Position numbers and translations under genes: made by a program
Notes under the pieces: model-generated
The model's database searches: none
Seen by the model: the letters and a program-made list of their open reading frames with translations, nothing else
What the model was told of the DNA's origin: nothing
Source of the DNA: Kaistia dalseonensis
GTDB lineage: Bacteria > Pseudomonadota > Alphaproteobacteria > Rhizobiales > Kaistiaceae
DNA length: 64,000 nt
Direction: 5' to 3'
Assembly (NCBI RefSeq): GCF_030814715.1
Contig: NZ_JAUSVO010000001.1
Coordinates: forward strand, 1-64,000
Part shown: positions 1 to 8,700 of the stretch, in pieces
Layout of the letters: each line of letters starts with the position of its first letter
Position numbering within the stretch: the first letter of the stretch is position 1

Positions 1-616
1 CAGCCAGCCCTCTCTCCCCGCAGGGGGGAGAGCGGGAGAGGGGGCGGCGGGCCAGATCTCTGTCTTTGATGACCTCCCACCGCCGGAGCGTGGGGACCCC
101 CTCCCTTACCCTCCCCCCTTCGGGGAGAGGGGGGCGGCGACGGCACGGCTTGCGTCTGCGGTCCCGGTTTCCGCCGCCGATGAAGCCCTCAGCCAGCCCT
201 CTCTCCCCGCAGGGGGGAGAGCGGGAGAGGGGGCGGCGGGCCAGATCTCTGTCTTTGATGACCTCCCACCGCCGGAGCGTGGGGGCCCCCTCCCTTACCC
301 TCCCCCCTTCGGGGAGAGGGGGGCGGCGACGGCACGGCTTGCGTCTGCGGTCCCGGTTTCCACCCCTGATGAAGCCCTCAGCCAGCCCTCTCTCCCCGCA
401 GGGGGGAGAGCGGGAGAGGGGTCCTTCGGCCAGGTCTCTGTCTTTGATGACCTCCCGCTGACTGATCGTGGGGGCCCCCTCCCTTACCCTCCCCCCTTCG
501 GGGAGAGGGGGGCGGCGACGGCACGGCTTGCGTCTGCGGGCGCGGTTTCCGCCCCTGATGAAGCCCTCAGCCAGCCCTCTCTCCCCGAAGGGGGGAGAGG
601 GGGAGAGGGGCAGTTT
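1..616. repeat. 189-bp tandem repeat array with palindromic cores
   Basis: Copies begin at 1, 190, 379 and 568, so the period is exactly 189 bp. There are three full units and a partial fourth that fades near 616. The array runs off the left edge, so the true copy number is unknown. Each unit holds two GC-rich inverted repeats built on CTCTCCCC/GGGGAGAG, the kind scattered between alphaproteobacterial genes. Because 189 is 63 codons, several frames stay open across the units; the resulting repetitive ORFs are artefacts, not proteins. The third unit differs from the others around 421-465 without a length change. From about 617 to 768 I see no gene, only the leader of the next one. Confidence 0.93.
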
Positions 617-768
617 CGGCTCGCGACGTCGCTCGGTGCGCGTACCAGCCGTTCGGCTTCCCTGCTTGTCGCCGCGCCGGAGCTTTTCGCGCGCGAATTC
701 GGCGCGCTCGACCGGCCGGCCAATCCGCTGGTCGGGCCGGCCATCGCCAGGCTTCGAAGGAGAGACCC

Positions 769-1167
769 ATGATCGCCGCGCTCGACCTGCAGACGGCCCT
801 GATCGCGCGGCTGCGCACCGATCTCGATCTCGCCGCCCTCGTGGGCGCGCGCATCCATGATGTCGCGCCGCGCGGCACGGCCTTTCCTTATCTGACCCTC
901 GGCGATGCCGGGCAGGCGGATTGGTCGAGCGGCACGGAGGCGGGCGGCGATATCCGCCTTTCCCTACATGTCTGGTCGCGCGCCGCGGGAAAACGCGAGG
1001 CCTGGACGATCGCCGGCGTGGTGATGCGCATCCTGCACGACGCGCCGCTGGCGCTCGACACGCATCAACTGGTGCTGCTCCGCGTCACCTATGCCGAGGT
1101 CCGCCGCGACCCCGACGGGCTGACGCAGCACGGCGTGGTTCAGCTCGCCGCCCTGGTGGAGGGATGA
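769..1167 (+). CDS. DUF3168 tail-completion protein (GTA gp8 type)
   Basis: A 132-residue protein of the DUF3168 family, which sits at the head-tail junction of siphophages and gene transfer agents and helps close the tail tube. Family features visible are the PYLTLG segment near residue 45, the central LSLHVWSR strand and the C-terminal RRDPDG turn. The ATG follows an AAGGAG ribosome site with good spacing. It is the first gene after the 189-bp repeats and is followed by the gp9-type major tail protein, which matches the gp8-gp9 order of GTA clusters. The genes expected before it (capsid, gp6, gp7) must lie off the window or elsewhere. Its last 28 bp overlap a convergent acetyltransferase gene. 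Confidence 0.85.
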   Translation: MIAALDLQTALIARLRTDLDLAALVGARIHDVAPRGTAFPYLTLGDAGQADWSSGTEAGGDIRLSLHVWSRAAGKREAWTIAGVVMRILHDAPLALDTHQLVLLRVTYAEVRRDPDGLTQHGVVQLAALVEG

Positions 1168-1655
1168 GCGCGCAGTCCTTCCCAGTCCGGGCGGAGGATC
1201 GCCATGATGGTCTCGTCGCGATGGTCGCCATGGAAGAAGGCGCTGCCGCGCGTGATGCCCTCGGTCTGGAAGCCGGCGGCCTCATAGGCGCGGTGGGCGC
1301 GGGTGTTCTCGGGGAAATGGCCGAGCGACAGCCGAAAAGCCTGCGTCTCGCCGAAGACCCGGTCGAGCAGCGCGGCGAGGAAGGCCTTGCCATGGCCCCG
1401 GCCGGGCTCGGCCATGGCGATGCGCTTGATCAGCGTCACCTGCTCGGGTGAATCCCAGTCGCGCAGCAGCGCGAAGCCGACCGGCGCGCCGTCGAGCTGG
1501 CCGATGAAATAGGCATAGCGCGCCTCGGCCATGGCGGCGCGGTGCTGCGCCTCCTCCCAGCGCCCGACCAGCGCCTCGAAACCGGGGCGGCGCTCGGTCG
1601 CCATGATGAAGGGGATATCGGCGAGGCCGCCGCGGACGAGATCGAGTGCCGTCAT
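1140..1655 (-). CDS. GNAT family N-acetyltransferase inserted in the tail operon
   Basis: A protein of about 171 residues with GNAT features: the acetyl-CoA pyrophosphate-binding loop (GRGHGKAFL) after strand 4, then NTRAHRAYEAAGF, the usual N-x-x-A-x-x-x-Y-E-x-x-G-F helix of the family. It would transfer an acetyl group to an amine of unknown identity. I chose the ATG at 1655 because a GAAGG ribosome site precedes it; an upstream ATG at 1688 lacks one. It lies on the opposite strand between the gp8 and gp9 genes and overlaps the 3' end of gp8. It is therefore not part of the tail transcript and is probably a later insertion or cargo gene. GTA clusters I know lack it. Confidence 0.82.
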   Translation of the reverse strand: MTALDLVRGGLADIPFIMATERRPGFEALVGRWEEAQHRAAMAEARYAYFIGQLDGAPVGFALLRDWDSPEQVTLIKRIAMAEPGRGHGKAFLAALLDRVFGETQAFRLSLGHFPENTRAHRAYEAAGFQTEGITRGSAFFHGDHRDETIMAILRPDWEGLRAHPSTRAAS

Positions 1656-1732
1656 GACGGACCTTCGCGTGAATCGATGATGTTCCACGATAGCGCAGGC
1701 CGAGGCCTGCTTCCGACCAGAAAGGAGCGGCC

Positions 1733-2146
1733 ATGACCGCGCAGAAGGGCAAGGATCTCCTGCTCAAGATCGATACCAGCGGCGGCGGGGCGTTTACGAC
1801 CGTCGCCGGGCTCAGGACGCGGCGCATCGCGCTCAATGCCGAGACGGTCGACATCACCGATACGGATTCCGCCGGCCGCTGGCGCGAACTGCTCGCCGGC
1901 GCCGGCGTGCGCCGCGCCAGCATTGCCGGCTCCGGCATCTTTCGCGATCAGGCGAGCGACGCCGCGTTCCGCACCGTCTTCTTCGACGGCACGATCCGCG
2001 ACTACCAGATGATCGTGCCCGATTTCGGCACACTGTCCGGGCCGTTCCAGATCACCGCGCTCGATTATGCCGGCGAGCATGACGGCGCGCTCACCTATGA
2101 GATCGCGCTGGAATCGGCCGGTGCGCTCACCTTTGTGGCGGGGTGA
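1733..2146 (+). CDS. Phage major tail protein (TIGR02126 / GTA gp9 type)
   Basis: A 137-residue tail-tube subunit that polymerises around the tape measure. It opens with QKGKDLLLKID, typical of the TIGR02126 family, and continues with AGLRTRRIALNAETVDITD and a C-terminal GALTYEIALESAGAL strand. Length matches the family. An AGGAG ribosome site lies just before the ATG. The stop is 3 bp from the start of the next gene, which implies one transcript with the tail-assembly proteins. It follows the reverse-strand acetyltransferase, so it may need its own promoter in 1656-1732 or readthrough from gp8; no clear promoter is visible there. Confidence 0.9.
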   Translation: MTAQKGKDLLLKIDTSGGGAFTTVAGLRTRRIALNAETVDITDTDSAGRWRELLAGAGVRRASIAGSGIFRDQASDAAFRTVFFDGTIRDYQMIVPDFGTLSGPFQITALDYAGEHDGALTYEIALESAGALTFVAG

Positions 2147-2149
2147 GCC

Positions 2150-2464
2150 ATGGCGAACCGCATCAGGGGCGAGGTCGAGGCCGTTCTCGACGGCCAGAGG
2201 CATGTGCTCTGCCTGACGCTCGGCGCGCTGGCCGAGCTGGAGGCGGCGTTCGGCGCGGAGGATCTTTCCGCGCTCGCAGCCCGCTTCGGCGCCGGCAGGC
2301 TCGCCGCGCGCGACGCGATCCGCATCATCGGCGCCGGCCTGCGCGGGGCGGGGGCCGATATTGACGACGACGCCGTGGCGGCCATGCGGGCGGAGGGAGG
2401 CGCGGCCGGCTTCGCGCGCATCGTCGCCCACCTGCTCACCGCGACCTTCGGCGAGGCCGCATGA
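2150..2464 (+). CDS. GTA tail-assembly chaperone-like protein (gp10 type)
   Basis: A 104-residue protein of the 'gene transfer agent family / GTA-TAC' group (DUF3356). It starts with MANRIRGEVEAVLDG, carries the family's LTLGALAELEAAFG helix near residues 24-38 and ends in a helical segment. Such proteins are thought to act as chaperones for the tape measure during tail assembly. The start was placed at the ATG at 2150, just after the gp9 stop. Its end overlaps the next start by 4 bp (ATGA), a translational-coupling arrangement. Confidence 0.85.
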   Translation: MANRIRGEVEAVLDGQRHVLCLTLGALAELEAAFGAEDLSALAARFGAGRLAARDAIRIIGAGLRGAGADIDDDAVAAMRAEGGAAGFARIVAHLLTATFGEAA

Positions 2465-2652
2465 TGGTGCGCCCGTTCCCCTGGCGCGACGCGATGGCGA
2501 TCGGCTTCGGCGTGCTCAGGCTGTCGAGCCGCGATTTCTGGGCGCTGACCCCGCGCGAACTCGCCGCCGCGATCGAGGGCCTGTCCGGCCGGACGCACCA
2601 GCCGATGGACCGCGCCGCCTTCGAGGACCTGGCGCGGCGGTTTCCGGATTGA
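2461..2652 (+). CDS. Small tail-assembly chaperone (Phage_TAC_6 / rcc01693-like)
   Basis: A 63-residue protein of the DUF2376/Phage_TAC_6 type found between gp10 and the tape measure in GTA clusters. The visible signature is FPWRDAMAIGFGVLRLSSRDFWALTPREL; the F-W-x-x-T-P-R-E-L part is characteristic. The ATG overlaps the stop of the upstream gene. With the preceding gene it forms the chaperone pair that precedes the tape measure, the place where many tailed phages encode frameshifted G/GT proteins. Here the two are separate overlapping ORFs. Confidence 0.83.
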   Translation: MMVRPFPWRDAMAIGFGVLRLSSRDFWALTPRELAAAIEGLSGRTHQPMDRAAFEDLARRFPD

Positions 2653-2703
2653 GGCGCGAGGCGCGCCCGTATTTCCTTCACGGCCCTGCCACACGAGGTC
2701 CGA

Positions 2704-3258
2704 ATGCCCACTCCGATCGACGAACTCTCCGTCACCATTTCGGCCGATACCGCGCCCTTCGAGGCGTCGCTCGATGATCTCGCGCGGCGGGCCGACGGCT
2801 TCTCCGCCGCGATCACGCGGGCGTTTCGCAGCGCGGTCACGGGCGGCAAGGATTTCGACGATGTGCTGAAGGGCCTCGCGCTCAGCATCTCGTCCATTGC
2901 GCTCAACGCGGCGCTGAAGCCGCTTTCGAGCGGGCTCGGCAGCCTGATCGGCGGCATCGCCACGACGGCCTTCGCCAAGGGCGGCGTGGTGCCGTTCGCC
3001 GATGGCGGCGTGGTGGCGAGCCCGACCTATTTTCCGCTCGGCGGCGGGCTCGGACTGATGGGCGAGGCCGGCGCGGAGGCGATCATGCCGCTGAAGCGCG
3101 GCGCCGATGGCAGCCTCGGCGTCGCCGCGGGCGGCGGCCGGGCGGTGACCGTCAATGTCGCGATCCAGACACAGGATGTCGCGAGCTTCCGCAGATCCGA
3201 AGCCCAGGTCGCGGCGACGCTCGCCCGCGCCGTCGGCCGCGGCCGGCGCGGGCTTTAG
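2704..3258 (+). CDS. Short tail tape measure protein (GTA gp11 type)
   Basis: A 184-residue protein with the features of GTA tape measures: an N-terminal helical region (residues 1-55), a hydrophobic helix near 58-80, and the glycine-rich C-terminal signature GGVVPFADGGVV followed by GLMGEAGAEAIMPLKR. It sets tail length and is probably ejected with DNA. The shortness agrees with the short tails of GTA particles and would be far too small for a normal siphophage tape measure. It lies 51 bp after the chaperone gene. Downstream, about 500 bp of palindromic repeats separate it from the next structural gene. Confidence 0.85.
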   Translation: MPTPIDELSVTISADTAPFEASLDDLARRADGFSAAITRAFRSAVTGGKDFDDVLKGLALSISSIALNAALKPLSSGLGSLIGGIATTAFAKGGVVPFADGGVVASPTYFPLGGGLGLMGEAGAEAIMPLKRGADGSLGVAAGGGRAVTVNVAIQTQDVASFRRSEAQVAATLARAVGRGRRGL

Positions 3259-3760
3259 GTGGGCCGGACGGGCCCGACGCGCACCGCTTCCTTCTCCCTC
3301 TCCCGCTTGCGGGGGAGGGTCGGGGAGGGGGTCCACACGCACGGTCTCTCGGGTTTGTGTCGAACCGCCCCATGTCACGGCGGCAGGCCCCCTCTCCAGC
3401 TCTCCCCCGCTTCGCGGGAGAGAGGGCGGATCGCGCGCTTCATGTGGGGCGGTGGCATCGCGGGCCGGGCTTCATTCCGGCCGCAGCCATGTCGGGCTGG
3501 GCTGCACACCGGCCGGGCGGGGCGCTCGTTCTTCTCCCTCTCCCGCTTGCGGGGGAGGGTCGGGGAGGGGGGCCACGCGCTCGGTCCGTGGGGGGCTATG
3601 TCGAACCGCCCGATGTCACGGCGGCAAGCCCCCTCTCCAGCTCTCCCCCGCTTTGCGGGAGAGAGGGCGGGCCGGCGTCTTGTGCCGGGCGTCCGGGCCA
3701 ATCGTGCAGATCATGTCGGCCGACGGGCCATGGCGAAACCAGCAAGCAGGCGAGATTTCC
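3259..3760. repeat. Duplicated palindromic intergenic element inside the tail operon
   Basis: About 500 bp without a supported gene. Two blocks are repeated about 240 bp apart: CTTCTCCCTCTCCCGCTTGC begins at 3291 and 3531, and a block starting CGAACCGCCC at 3361 and 3602 continues into CTCTCCAGCTCTCCCCCGCT. Each block contains inverted repeats with CTCTCCC and GGGAGAG arms, related in style to the cores of the 189-bp array at 1-616. The last 80 bp lead to the DUF2460 gene. ORFs drawn through this stretch have repetitive, low-complexity translations and are rejected. RNA hairpins here could reduce transcription of the downstream tail genes. Confidence 0.88.
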
Positions 3761-4411
3761 ATGCCACTCATCCCATCCTTCCACGAAATCCGCTTTCCCA
3801 CGGCGATCGCGTTCGGGTCGTCCGGCGGGCCGGAGCGGAAGACGGAGATCGTTGCGCTCGGCTCCGGCGCCGAGGTGCGCAATGCGCGCTGGGCGCAATC
3901 GCGGCGGCGCTATGAAGCCGGCTATGGCGTGCGCTCGCTCGCCGATATCCATGCCGTGATCGCCTTCTTCGAGGAGCGGCGCGGCCGGCTGTTCGGCTTT
4001 CGCTGGCGCGACCGGACGGATGACGCCTCCGGCCCGCCGGGCGCCGAGCCGACGCCGCTCGACCAGCCGATCGGCATAGGAGACGGCGCGACGGCGGCGT
4101 TCCAGCTCGCCAAGACCTATGGCGGCGCGCATGCGCCCTATGTGCGCGCCATCGCCAAGCCCGTCGCGGGCTCGGTCCGCGTCGCGGTCGATGGCGTCGA
4201 GCAGGTCGAGGGCGCGGCATTCGCCATCGATCCCACGACTGGCCGCGTCACCTTCCTGCCCGGCCACGAGCCGGCGGCGGGTTTGGCGGTCACGGCCGGC
4301 TTCCGCTTCGACGTGCCGGTCCGCTTCGATACCGACCAGCTCACCATCAACCTCGCCGCCTTCGAGGCCGGCGAGATCCCGTCGATCCCGATCGTGGAGA
4401 TCCGCCCGTGA
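3761..4411 (+). CDS. DUF2460 distal tail protein (GTA gp12 type)
   Basis: A 216-residue protein of family DUF2460, the distal tail component of GTA-like particles. It begins MPLIPSFHEIRFPTAIAFG and contains the family's RNARWAQSRRRYEAGYG block near residue 41, then FEERRGRLFGFRWRDRTD, and ends with IPSIPIVEIRP. The reading frame stays open upstream through the repeat region, but family homology starts only at this ATG. An in-frame ATG 48 bp upstream is possible. The stop overlaps the next gene's GTG start. Confidence 0.92.
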   Translation: MPLIPSFHEIRFPTAIAFGSSGGPERKTEIVALGSGAEVRNARWAQSRRRYEAGYGVRSLADIHAVIAFFEERRGRLFGFRWRDRTDDASGPPGAEPTPLDQPIGIGDGATAAFQLAKTYGGAHAPYVRAIAKPVAGSVRVAVDGVEQVEGAAFAIDPTTGRVTFLPGHEPAAGLAVTAGFRFDVPVRFDTDQLTINLAAFEAGEIPSIPIVEIRP

Positions 4412-5292
4412 GGACGCTCAGCGAAGGGCTCGCCGCCCATCTCGCCGGCGAGACGACGATGCTCTGCCATTGCTGGCGCGTGACGCGGAAGGACGGCACG
4501 GCGCTCGGCTTCACCGATCATGACCGCGACCTCGTCCTCGACGGCACCACGTTCGAGGCGGCGACCGGCTTTGCCGCGAGCGAGGCGACGGCGGAAGCGG
4601 GCTTCGCCACGGGCGGCATGGAGGTCGCGGGTGCACTGGTCTCAGACCGGCTCTCCGAGGACGAGCTCGCCGCCGGAACCTATGATCACGCGCGGATCGA
4701 GACCTTTCTGGTCAACTGGTCGGATGTCGGCGAAAGGCTGCTGCTGCGCGTCGGCCATGTCGGCGAGGTTGTGCGCGAGGATGGCGCCTTCCGCGTCGAG
4801 ATCCGGGGCCTGATGGCGGCACTCGACGCGCCGCGCGGGCGGAGCTTTCGCGCCGCCTGCGATGCCGATCTCGGCGATCAGCGCTGCGGCGTCGATCTCG
4901 GGCCGTTCACGGTCTCGGCCATAGTGCTCGCGGCCGAGGGTGGACGGCGGATGACCGTCTCGGGCCTCGACGGCTTCGCCGCCGGCTGGTTCGAACGCGG
5001 GACGGTCCGCTGGCTCTCCGGCGCCAATGCCGGGCGCGGCGGCGTGGTGAAAACGCATCGCCTGGTCGAGGGCGTCGTGACGGTCGAGTTCTGGACTGCG
5101 ATGAGCGGCGCGATCGCTGCCGGCGACGCGTTCGAGATCGTCGCCGGCTGCGACAAGCGCTTTGCGACCTGCCGGGAGAAATTCGCCAATACGCTGAATT
5201 TCCGTGGGTTTCCCCACATGCCCGGCAATGATTTCAGCCTCGGCTATGCCCGCAGCGGCGGCGACAATGATGGCGGGCCGGTGGTGGTCTGA
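4408..5292 (+). CDS. DUF2163 baseplate hub protein (GTA gp13 type)
   Basis: A 294-residue protein with an N-terminal DUF2163 domain (start of the protein through about residue 160) and a C-terminal phage_BR0599 domain. Cysteines sit in CDADLGDQRCGVDL near residue 150 and in the C-terminal CDKRFATCREKF. In the R. capsulatus GTA structure the equivalent is an iron-sulfur-carrying hub protein, and the conserved cysteines here fit that. The GTG start overlaps the gp12 stop (GTGA). It is followed after 54 bp by the NlpC/P60 gene, as in GTA operons. Confidence 0.92.
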   Translation: MRTLSEGLAAHLAGETTMLCHCWRVTRKDGTALGFTDHDRDLVLDGTTFEAATGFAASEATAEAGFATGGMEVAGALVSDRLSEDELAAGTYDHARIETFLVNWSDVGERLLLRVGHVGEVVREDGAFRVEIRGLMAALDAPRGRSFRAACDADLGDQRCGVDLGPFTVSAIVLAAEGGRRMTVSGLDGFAAGWFERGTVRWLSGANAGRGGVVKTHRLVEGVVTVEFWTAMSGAIAAGDAFEIVAGCDKRFATCREKFANTLNFRGFPHMPGNDFSLGYARSGGDNDGGPVVV

Positions 5293-5346
5293 ACGGCCAG
5301 TGGCCGGCTCGTCTCCTTCTCGCGCGCGATCACGAACAGAACCGGG

Positions 5347-5790
5347 ATGATCCTCATGCCCTCACGCCAGGCCGTCATCGCCGCCGCGCTCGCATGGCGC
5401 GGCACGCCCTATCGCCATCAGGCCTCGCTCATCCATGTCGGCTGCGATTGTCTCGGCCTGGTGCGCGGGGTCTGGCGTGAGCTTTATGGCGGCGAGCCCG
5501 AGGCCGTGCCGGGCTATACGCCCGATTGGGCCGAGGCGCGCGGCGCGGAGACGCTGGCCGAGGCGGCCGGGCGGCACATGGCGCCGATCGCGCCAGCCGG
5601 GGCGGGGCCGGGCGATCTGCTGCTCTTTCGCTGGCGGGATCATTTGCCGGCGAAACATGCGGCGATCCTGGTCGCGCCCGATCGCTTCATCCACGCCCAT
5701 GACGGCGCCGCCGTGGCGCTGGCGAGCCTTTCGCCCTGGTGGCGGCGGCGCATCGCCTTTGCCTTCCAATTTCCGGGAGTGACCGACTGA
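5347..5790 (+). CDS. NlpC/P60 tail-tip peptidase (GTA gp14 type)
   Basis: A 147-residue cysteine peptidase of the NlpC/P60 family, predicted to cut peptide stems of peptidoglycan during DNA entry. The catalytic cysteine is in the VGCDCLGLVRG segment (residue 35 fits the D-C-x-G-L-V pattern) and the histidine probably lies in LPAKHAAILV. The length matches GTA gp14. ATGs exist at 5347 and 5356; the first gives a slightly longer N-terminus. Its TGA overlaps the ATG of gp15 by one base, so the two are probably translationally coupled. Confidence 0.9.
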   Translation: MILMPSRQAVIAAALAWRGTPYRHQASLIHVGCDCLGLVRGVWRELYGGEPEAVPGYTPDWAEARGAETLAEAAGRHMAPIAPAGAGPGDLLLFRWRDHLPAKHAAILVAPDRFIHAHDGAAVALASLSPWWRRRIAFAFQFPGVTD

Positions 5791-8700
5791 TGGCGACCCT
5801 CGTTCTCCAGGCGGCCGGCGCCGCGCTCGGCGGCCTGTTCGGGCCGATCGGCGCCACGATCGGTGCTGCCGCCGGCGCGCTCGCCGGCTATGCCGTCGAC
5901 CAGGCGCTGTTCGGCCAGACGGTCGAGGGCGCGCGGCTCGCGGATCTGAACGTGCAGCGCTCGGAAGAGGGCGCCGCGATCCCGCGCGTCTATGGCCGCG
6001 CCCGCCTCTCCGGCCAGGTGATCTGGGCGACGCGCTTCGAGGAGGTCCGCAGCGAGGAGGGCGGCGGCAAGGGCGGGCCCTCGGTCGTCAGCTACAGCTA
6101 TTTCGCCAATTTCGCGGTGGCGCTCTGCGAGGGGCCGATTGCGCGGATCGGGCGCTGCTGGGCCGATGGCGAGGAGATCGACCTTTCCGACGTCCAGTAT
6201 CGCCTCTATCTCGGTCACGAAGACCAGCCGGCCGACAGCCTGATCGAGGCCAAGCAGGGTGGCTCGCTGACGCCGGCCTATCGCGGCAGGGCGATGATCG
6301 TGTTTGAACGGCTGCCGATCAGCGATTACGGCAACCGCCTGCCGCAGCTCGCCTTCGAGATTTTCCGTCCCGTGGGCGGCATCGAGGCGGATATCCGCGC
6401 CTTCGTCATCATCCCCGGTGCCTCGGAATTCGCCTATGACCCGCTGCCCGTGCATGAGAGCGCCGGCGCCGGGCAAAGGCGGACGATCAACCGCCACGTC
6501 AATGGCGCGGCGACCGATTGGCAGGCCTCGATCGACGAGATGCAGGCGCTCTGCCCGCGCCTCGAGCGCGCCGCGCTGACTGTGTCGTGGTTCGGCGACG
6601 ATCTGAGCGCCGGTCATTGCAGCGTGACGCCGCGCGTCGAGGCGCATGGCACCGCGACCAGCCCGACGGAATGGAGTGTTTCGGGTCTTTCCCGCGCCGC
6701 CGCCCGCATGGTCAGTCAGATCGATGGTCGCCCGGCCTTTGGCGGCACGCCCTCCGATGCGAGCGTCGTCCGCGCCATCACCGATCTGAAGGCGCGCGGC
6801 CTCGGCGTCACCTTCTATCCCTTCCTGATGATGGATATTCCCCCCGACAACGCGCTGACCGATCCCTATGGCTGGGGCCTGCAGCCGGCCTATCCGTGGC
6901 GTGGTCGCATCACCGCCTCGATCGCGCCGGGGCTCGCCGGCACGCCCGACAAGACCGGCGCGGTCGATGCCGAGATCGCCGCCTTTGTCGGCACGGCGGC
7001 GCGGACGGATTTCGTCGTCTCCGGCGGCGCGGTGCATTATTTCGGGCCCCTCGAATGGTCCTATCGGCGCATGGTGCTGCATGCCGCCCATCTCTGTGTC
7101 GCGGCCGGCGGCGTCGAAGCCTTCCTGATCGGCTCGGAACTGCGCGGCCTCACCACTTTGCGCTCGGCCGGCGGAACCTATCCCTTCGTCGCGGCCCTGA
7201 AGGCGCTCGCGGCCGATTGCCGAGCGATCCTCGGGCCTGCGACCAAGATCAGCTATGCCGCCGACTGGAGCGAATATTTCGGCCATCAGCCCGCCGATGG
7301 CAGCGGCGACGTGCATTTCCATCTCGATCCGCTCTGGAGCGATGCCGCGATCGACGCGGTCGCCATCGACAGCTATGTGCCGCTCTCCGACTGGCGCGAC
7401 GGCGATACGCATCGGGATGCCGCGATCGGCGAAAGCGGCCATGACGCGGCCTATCTCGGCGCCAATATCGCGGCCGGCGAGGGGTTCGACTGGTATTATG
7501 CGAGCGATGCCGACCGACTTGCGCAGCTGCGTTCGCCGATCAGCGACGGTGCACACGGCAAGCCCTGGGTATTCCGCTACAAGGATCTGAAATCCTGGTG
7601 GAGCGAGCCGCATTTCGACCGGCCGGGCGGCGTCGAAAGCGCGACGGCCACGGGCTGGGTGCCCGAAGGCAAGCCGGTCTGGTTCACCGAGATCGGCTGT
7701 CCGGCGATCGACAAGGGCGCCAACGAGCCCAATGTCTTCCCCGATCCCAAGGTCGGCGGCGCGCGGCTGCCGCATTATTCGAATGGCGGCCGCGACGCGC
7801 TGATGCAGGAGCGTTTCCTGACGGCCGTGCTCGGCTATTGGGACGATCCGGCGCATAATCCGCTCTCCCCGCTCTATGGCGGGCGGATGGTCGATACGGC
7901 GCGCACCCATGTCTGGTCCTGGGATGCGCGGCCCTATCCGGCCTTTCCCCATCGCGACGATCTCTGGTCGGATGGCGGCAACTGGCAGACGGGCCATTGG
8001 CTGAACGGCCGCCTCTCCGCCGTGCCGGTGATCCGTCTCGTGGAGCGCATCCTGCGTGATCATGGCATCGACAATATTGCGGTGCACGATCTCGACGGCA
8101 TGGTCGACGGCTTCGTCATCGGCCGTACCGGCTCGGCCCGCGACGCGCTCGCCGAACTCGCCGATGCGCTCGGCTTCCTCGTCGCGGAATCAGGCGATCG
8201 CATCCGCTTCGTGCGGCGCGGCCTGCCGAAGGCGGTGATCGGCACCGACGATCTCGCCGAGGATGGCGCGCGGCCGCTCGTCACTATCCGCCGCGCGCAG
8301 GAGACGGAGCTGCCGGGCGAGTTCGCTTTCGGCTTCATCGACGGGCTTTCGGATTATCGAACCCGCGAGGTCGCCTCGCGCCGGCTCGAAACGGCGAGCC
8401 GACGGCAGGCGCGCCTCTCCAGCGCGATCGTAACCGATGACGGCATCGCGACGACGCTGGCCGATGGCCGGCTGCAGGATCTCTGGGACGGTCGCGAGAC
8501 CTATTCCTTCGCGCTCACCGGCCATCGGCTCGATATCGAGGCGGCCGACATCATCCGCCTCGACCGCCCGGGCGGCAGCGTGAAGCTGCTCGTGACGCGG
8601 ATCGAGGATGAACTGGTGCGGCGGATCGAGGCGCGGACGATCGATCCCGCGACCTCGTCGGCGCCGGCCGCCGCTGGCACGGGCCAGCCGCCGGACTGGG

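Noticed and set aside
1-616. CRISPR array
   Set aside because: The whole 189-bp unit repeats, with no short repeats separated by unique spacers, and no cas genes are present.
66-860. Repetitive ORFs across the 189-bp array
   Set aside because: The period is a multiple of three, so frames remain open by chance; translations are proline/arginine/serine repeats without a ribosome site or family resemblance.
3155-3760. N-terminal extension of the DUF2460 gene through the repeats
   Set aside because: The extra 202 residues are encoded by palindromic repeats and the tape-measure 3' end; DUF2460 homology begins at the ATG at 3761.
5640-8087. 815-aa open frame on the minus strand
   Set aside because: It lies opposite the gp14/gp15 genes; the translation is rich in R, A and H as expected for an antisense shadow in high-GC DNA.
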